Source: Collinsella ihumii
GTDB lineage: Bacteria; Actinomycetota; Coriobacteriia; Coriobacteriales; Coriobacteriaceae
NCBI RefSeq assembly: GCF_900046475.1
Contig: NZ_FCOU01000014.1
Span: 1 to 64,000, forward strand
Direction of reading: 5' to 3'
Length of the DNA: 64,000 nucleotides
Positions 60,988-64,000 of the stretch are shown here, piece after piece. Below the pieces are notes generated by a model that was not told where the DNA came from, made no database searches, and saw only the letters and a list, made by a program, of their open reading frames with translations. Position numbers and translations under genes: made by a program. The first letter of the stretch is position 1. Each line of letters opens with the position of its first letter.

Positions 60988-63342
60988 ATGGAATCCATGG
61001 TCGGTGAGGAGTTTGCCGAACTCGCCCGTCTGGTCGAGTTGACCAGCGACGCGGTGGCGCTCTGCAGTCTCGACGGAACCGTGCTCCACGTGAACGAGCA
61101 GATGAGCGCGCTGGTGATCGAGGAGCGCGAGGGCATCGTCGGTCAAGACATCAAGGACCTGCTCTACAGCAACCTGTTTGAGCGCGCGGGCGGCCACAGG
61201 CTGCCGTTCTCGCTCGACGGCGAGGACAACACGTGCATGCTCAAGCTGCTCGACGGCTCGTTCATCCCCGTCCGCGTCCGCGCCTCCGAAGTGTCGCCGC
61301 GCTCGCTCGGCATGGGCGGCATGCTTGCGCATCGCGTGCTCGTGGTCATCAGGAGCCTCGAGGAGCAGTATTCCCACGACCGGCAGACCCAGCGGCTCTT
61401 CTCGGAGCTCCAGGCGGTCAACAGACGGCTTTCGGGCACGCTGTCGGTCATCATGACGGCCGCCGGCTCCAAGGACCTTCCCTCGCTTCTGGACGCGGTG
61501 CTGAACAAGATCGTCGAGACGCTCGACGCGGACGGCTCGTCGATCTACTTCTCGGAGAGCGGCGGGTTCAAGCTGCGCGGCATCAGCTACGGGCTGGCGC
61601 GCGACTACGTGCCCGAGTTCATCCCGTACGGCGCGGGCATCCCCACCTACGTTCTGCATGAGCAGCGCCCCTGCAACCTCACCATCGCGCCGGCCGCCTA
61701 CGGCCAGGGCATCGAGTCGAGCATCTTCTACGACATCGATACGCACGTGAGCACGAAGCTGCGCGTGGAGAACGTGCCGCCGTACCGGACGCTCATCGCG
61801 GTTCCGGTGTTTTTCGGCACGCAGGTCCTGGGCATCCTGGAGCTCGGCTGGAAGCGCCCGCGCCGCCCACGCTCGCTCGACGCCCGCGTGCTCGAGGTCA
61901 TCTGCGACTACCTGTCGATCGAGCTCGTCAGCCTCGTGAGCAGCCTGCGCGCCCAGCGCACCGAGGAGCTCACGCGCTCGCTCAACCGCATGCGCGAGTT
62001 CATCTTCGGGCAGGACGGCGACCATGCGTCCGTCTGGCGTGCCGTCTCGGAAGAGGTGCACCGCGTGCTGCAGTGCAGGACCTGCGCGGTGCCGTACGAC
62101 CATGAGCGCGGCTGCTACTACATCGACTTCGAGGGCGGCAGCCGCGTGTGCCTGCCCGGTTCGATCGAGGAGATGTTCTTCTCCACGACCACCCCCGCCG
62201 CGCGCATGGACCCGGCGGCGCGCATGTCGTTCATGCGCGAGCAGAGCGCCTGGTCGACCTCGCCCGAGGACCTCAAGACCGTGCGGCTGGTGCGCGTGGA
62301 CCAGACGACCTGGGCGGGGGAGTGGCTGGCGTCGCGGGGCCTGCCCAGCCAGGGCGTGTTCTTCGACCTGCGCGAGAGCCTGCCGCCCGGCGTGGTGGAC
62401 AGCGAGGGCAACGAGATCCATGAGGAGGCGGGCTACGCAGACGGCGTGCCGCTCATGATGCTGCTTTTGCGCGACAGCACGCAGGAGCCGATCGACGACA
62501 TCGAATACGACTACCTCGTGCGTCTGGCGCACGATATCGAGATCATGACGCACGGCCTGCGCCAGACGAACTCCGAGCGCCGCATCGCCCAGACGCTGCA
62601 GGTCGGCATGCGCAACAGCCTGGGCCAGGTGCCGGGCATCACGGCCGATTCGCTCTACTCGTCCGCCACCCGCCAGGCTCTCGTGGGCGGCGACTTCTAC
62701 ACGCTCATCCGCCTGCCGGACGACCGCGCGGTCATGATCCTCGGCGACGTGTCGGGCAAGGGTGTGGAGGCGGCGTCGATGTCAGCGCTCGTCAAGACGG
62801 CGCTCACGGCGTACGCGTGGGAGGGGGCCAACCCGCGCGACATGGTCCGGTCGCTCAACAGCATGCTCATGAGCTTCTCGCGCGTGGAGACGTTCGCGAC
62901 GATGTTCGTGGCCAAGATCGATCTGCGCACCGGCACGGCCGCCTACTGCTCCGCCGGCCATCCGCCGACCGTGCTGATCCATCCCGGTCACCCGGGCGCG
63001 CAGGATGCGTCGAATGCGAGCGAGATGGAGCTGCTGTCCGTGCAGTCGGGCGTGGTCGGGGCGTTCGAGAACATGGTGTACGAGGGGGGCGTGTTCTCGT
63101 TCTCGCCGGGCGACATCCTGTTCATGTACACCGACGGCGCCATCGAGGCCCGTAGCGCCGACCGCCAGTTCTTCGGGGAGCGCCGCCTGTTCGACGTGCT
63201 GCTGCGCGCGTCGGTCAACGGGGTCGAGGGGCTGTGCCAGGAAGTGCTCGCCGAGCTCGACGCGTTCAGCGGATCGGCCCTCGATGACGATATCGCGCTC
63301 GTGGCGCTGCGCTTTGACACGGTGGGCGGGACTGACGGCTAG
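60988..63342 (+). CDS. PAS-GAF-PP2C serine phosphatase, RsbU/SpoIIE-like
   Basis: 784 residues from ATG 60988 (CGGAGG upstream). An N-terminal PAS-like domain (~8-125; LVELTSDAVALCSLDGTVLH, VNEQMSALVI) is followed by a GAF domain (~160-330; VLNKIVETLDADGSSIYFSE). A second sensory region (~345-530) precedes the C-terminal PP2C/SpoIIE phosphatase (~555-780; GGDFYTLIRL, VMILGDVSGKGVEAASMSAL, YCSAGHPPTVL, FMYTDGAIEARSAD). The metal-binding Asp residues are present. Such proteins dephosphorylate a STAS anti-anti-sigma factor; a STAS gene follows at 63775, strongly supporting a partner-switching module. No membrane helix is seen. Confidence 0.93.
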   Translation: MESMVGEEFAELARLVELTSDAVALCSLDGTVLHVNEQMSALVIEEREGIVGQDIKDLLYSNLFERAGGHRLPFSLDGEDNTCMLKLLDGSFIPVRVRASEVSPRSLGMGGMLAHRVLVVIRSLEEQYSHDRQTQRLFSELQAVNRRLSGTLSVIMTAAGSKDLPSLLDAVLNKIVETLDADGSSIYFSESGGFKLRGISYGLARDYVPEFIPYGAGIPTYVLHEQRPCNLTIAPAAYGQGIESSIFYDIDTHVSTKLRVENVPPYRTLIAVPVFFGTQVLGILELGWKRPRRPRSLDARVLEVICDYLSIELVSLVSSLRAQRTEELTRSLNRMREFIFGQDGDHASVWRAVSEEVHRVLQCRTCAVPYDHERGCYYIDFEGGSRVCLPGSIEEMFFSTTTPAARMDPAARMSFMREQSAWSTSPEDLKTVRLVRVDQTTWAGEWLASRGLPSQGVFFDLRESLPPGVVDSEGNEIHEEAGYADGVPLMMLLLRDSTQEPIDDIEYDYLVRLAHDIEIMTHGLRQTNSERRIAQTLQVGMRNSLGQVPGITADSLYSSATRQALVGGDFYTLIRLPDDRAVMILGDVSGKGVEAASMSALVKTALTAYAWEGANPRDMVRSLNSMLMSFSRVETFATMFVAKIDLRTGTAAYCSAGHPPTVLIHPGHPGAQDASNASEMELLSVQSGVVGAFENMVYEGGVFSFSPGDILFMYTDGAIEARSADRQFFGERRLFDVLLRASVNGVEGLCQEVLAELDAFSGSALDDDIALVALRFDTVGGTDG

Positions 63343-63404
63343 GGGAGCGCCGGCCTCTTTGCCGATGCCGGTCCAGGCCCGGGCGCAGGGCGGCGCGGAC
63401 GGGA

Positions 63405-63527
63405 CGATCGACGGTACGCTATAGTCACGCCGCCCCGTCGAGAGTACGCCATAGGCACGTTTTCGAGCGAAAAACGTGCCTATGGCGTACTCTCGACGGG
63501 GCGGCGTGCCGTATGCGTACGTTCGAT
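63405..63527. repeat. Composite palindromic repeat, GTACGC family (copy 3)
   Basis: Arms CCCCGTCGAGAGTACGCCAT... with complement, apex GAGCGAAAAACG, outer copies ATCGACGGTACGCTATAGTC and CCGTATGCGTACGTTCGATG. Same plan as 16451-16574 and 35646-35780. Confidence 0.8.
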
Positions 63528-63591
63528 GAGGGCGACCGGCGCGGTGCGATCCGAGATGGAATGGTTCGACCGGCGTTTCCAGGGAGCCCGG

Positions 63592-63682
63592 TCCGTTCAT
63601 TCATGAATGAGCGGGGGTGTCAGGCAGCGAATCCTGGGCAAACGATAAAACCGGCTCTATTGATTCATGAATGAGCGGGGGT
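63592..63682. repeat. Diverged ATTCATGAATGA-pair repeat (third copy)
   Basis: Two ATTCATGAATGAGCGGGGGT blocks (from ~63598 and ~63664) flank AATCCTGGGCAAACGATAAA. This follows the plan of the repeats at 9223 and 15512 with lower identity. Confidence 0.7.
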
Positions 63683-63774
63683 CTGCGCCCAGGGCGACCG
63701 CGATGCGCGGACGCCATCGCGCCTTTCGCCTGCGGCGGTGAATAGAGCGCGCCCGTGCGGGGAACCATGACCGT

Positions 63775-64000
63775 ATGAACGAGTGGAACGACATAGCGGT
63801 GATCACCCCGACCGGCGATATCGATATCAGCACGGTCGCGTCCCTGCGCGATCAGATCGACGCGCTGGTCGCTTCCGGCGTTCGGCGCATCCTCGTCAAC
63901 TGCAAGGGCGTGACGTTCATCGATTCCTCGGGGCTTGCGTGCCTGCTGTCCCGCTCACGCAGGCTCGCGCAGATGGGCGGCCTGCTCTCGCTCGTCAACA
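63775..64000 (+). CDS. STAS-domain anti-anti-sigma factor, partial at window end
   Basis: 75 codons are visible from ATG 63775. VITPTGDIDISTVASLRDQI is the first strand pair. ILVNCKGVTFIDSSGLACLL carries the conserved phosphorylatable Ser in DSSG, as in RsbV/SpoIIAA. The start lacks a strong ribosome-binding site. With the PP2C phosphatase 430 bases upstream it forms a sigma-factor partner-switching system; the anti-sigma kinase and sigma factor presumably lie beyond the window. Confidence 0.9.
   Translation, partial: MNEWNDIAVITPTGDIDISTVASLRDQIDALVASGVRRILVNCKGVTFIDSSGLACLLSRSRRLAQMGGLLSLVN

Larger units (their letters stand above)
63343..63774. other. Repeat-rich gap between phosphatase and STAS genes
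   Basis: Two repeat elements fill it (63405-63527 and 63592-63682). No gene is supported. Confidence 0.6.

Overview
This 64 kb window is high-GC actinobacterial DNA. Its gene content and order (uvrC–rapZ–whiA, gap–pgk–tpiA–gpmI–secG, opp operon, multi-pass membrane LuxR-type regulators, LPXTG-like surface adhesin) best fit a Coriobacteriia gut anaerobe such as Collinsella. The genus is an inference; no rRNA gene is present to confirm it.

Layout. 1-1.2 kb: the inner end of a B12-dependent ribonucleotide reductase gene on the minus strand, abutting a 5'-truncated, frameshifted IS3-family element. 1.4-3.5 kb (minus): an HI0933-type flavoprotein and an Mrp ATPase. 4.1-5.1 kb: a lower-GC exported protein plus a small membrane protein. 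5.2-7.8 kb (minus): a multidomain CoA-disulfide reductase/rhodanese/sulfite-reductase-like/ferredoxin fusion. 8.3-9.2 kb: a MIF-like tautomerase divergent from a Nudix hydrolase. 9.3-15.4 kb (minus): a ~2000-residue wall-anchored adhesin flanked by ~120 bp direct repeats. 15.8-18 kb: a GNAT protein and a CbiK-SirC fusion. 18-31.7 kb: two LuxR-type regulators, each with two membrane modules and two HTH domains, plus an LTA-synthase-like enzyme, a permease-ATPase fusion ABC protein with an interrupted exported peptide gene, and a five-gene operon (exported protein, two permeases, ATPase, exported protein). 31.9-35 kb: uvrA, split by an evident tagmentation-adaptor assembly artefact. 35-44.3 kb: a Cys-tRNA(Pro) deacylase-like gene, a degenerate tRNA-like gene, a cell-envelope group (NlpC/P60, MurJ, FemX-like, ATP-grasp) and uvrC. 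44.5-47.1 kb: a truncated ROK kinase, rapZ and whiA (no yvcK). 47.3-52.4 kb: lower glycolysis and secG. 52.7-60.6 kb: oligopeptide ABC transporter with two binding proteins. 60.8-64 kb: tRNA-Leu(GAG), an RsbU-like PP2C phosphatase and the start of a STAS anti-anti-sigma gene.

The most interesting signal is a repeated operator-like motif, TGTAGACA paired with its reverse complement at about 32-35 bp spacing. It lies upstream of four transcription units: the 4.1 kb exported protein, the permease-ATPase fusion, the LuxR-type regulator at 25.35 kb (divergent from the LTA-synthase-like gene), and the five-gene exported-protein/ABC operon. I propose that the membrane-embedded double-HTH regulator at 25.35 kb controls this set as one envelope or peptide-export regulon. 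That is an inference.

Intergenic DNA is rich in long palindromes (perfect stems of 26-41 bp) and in at least three dispersed repeat families. Sequence quality must be kept in mind: the uvrA region is certainly not native sequence, and the nrdJ/IS junction at the left edge may deserve the same suspicion.
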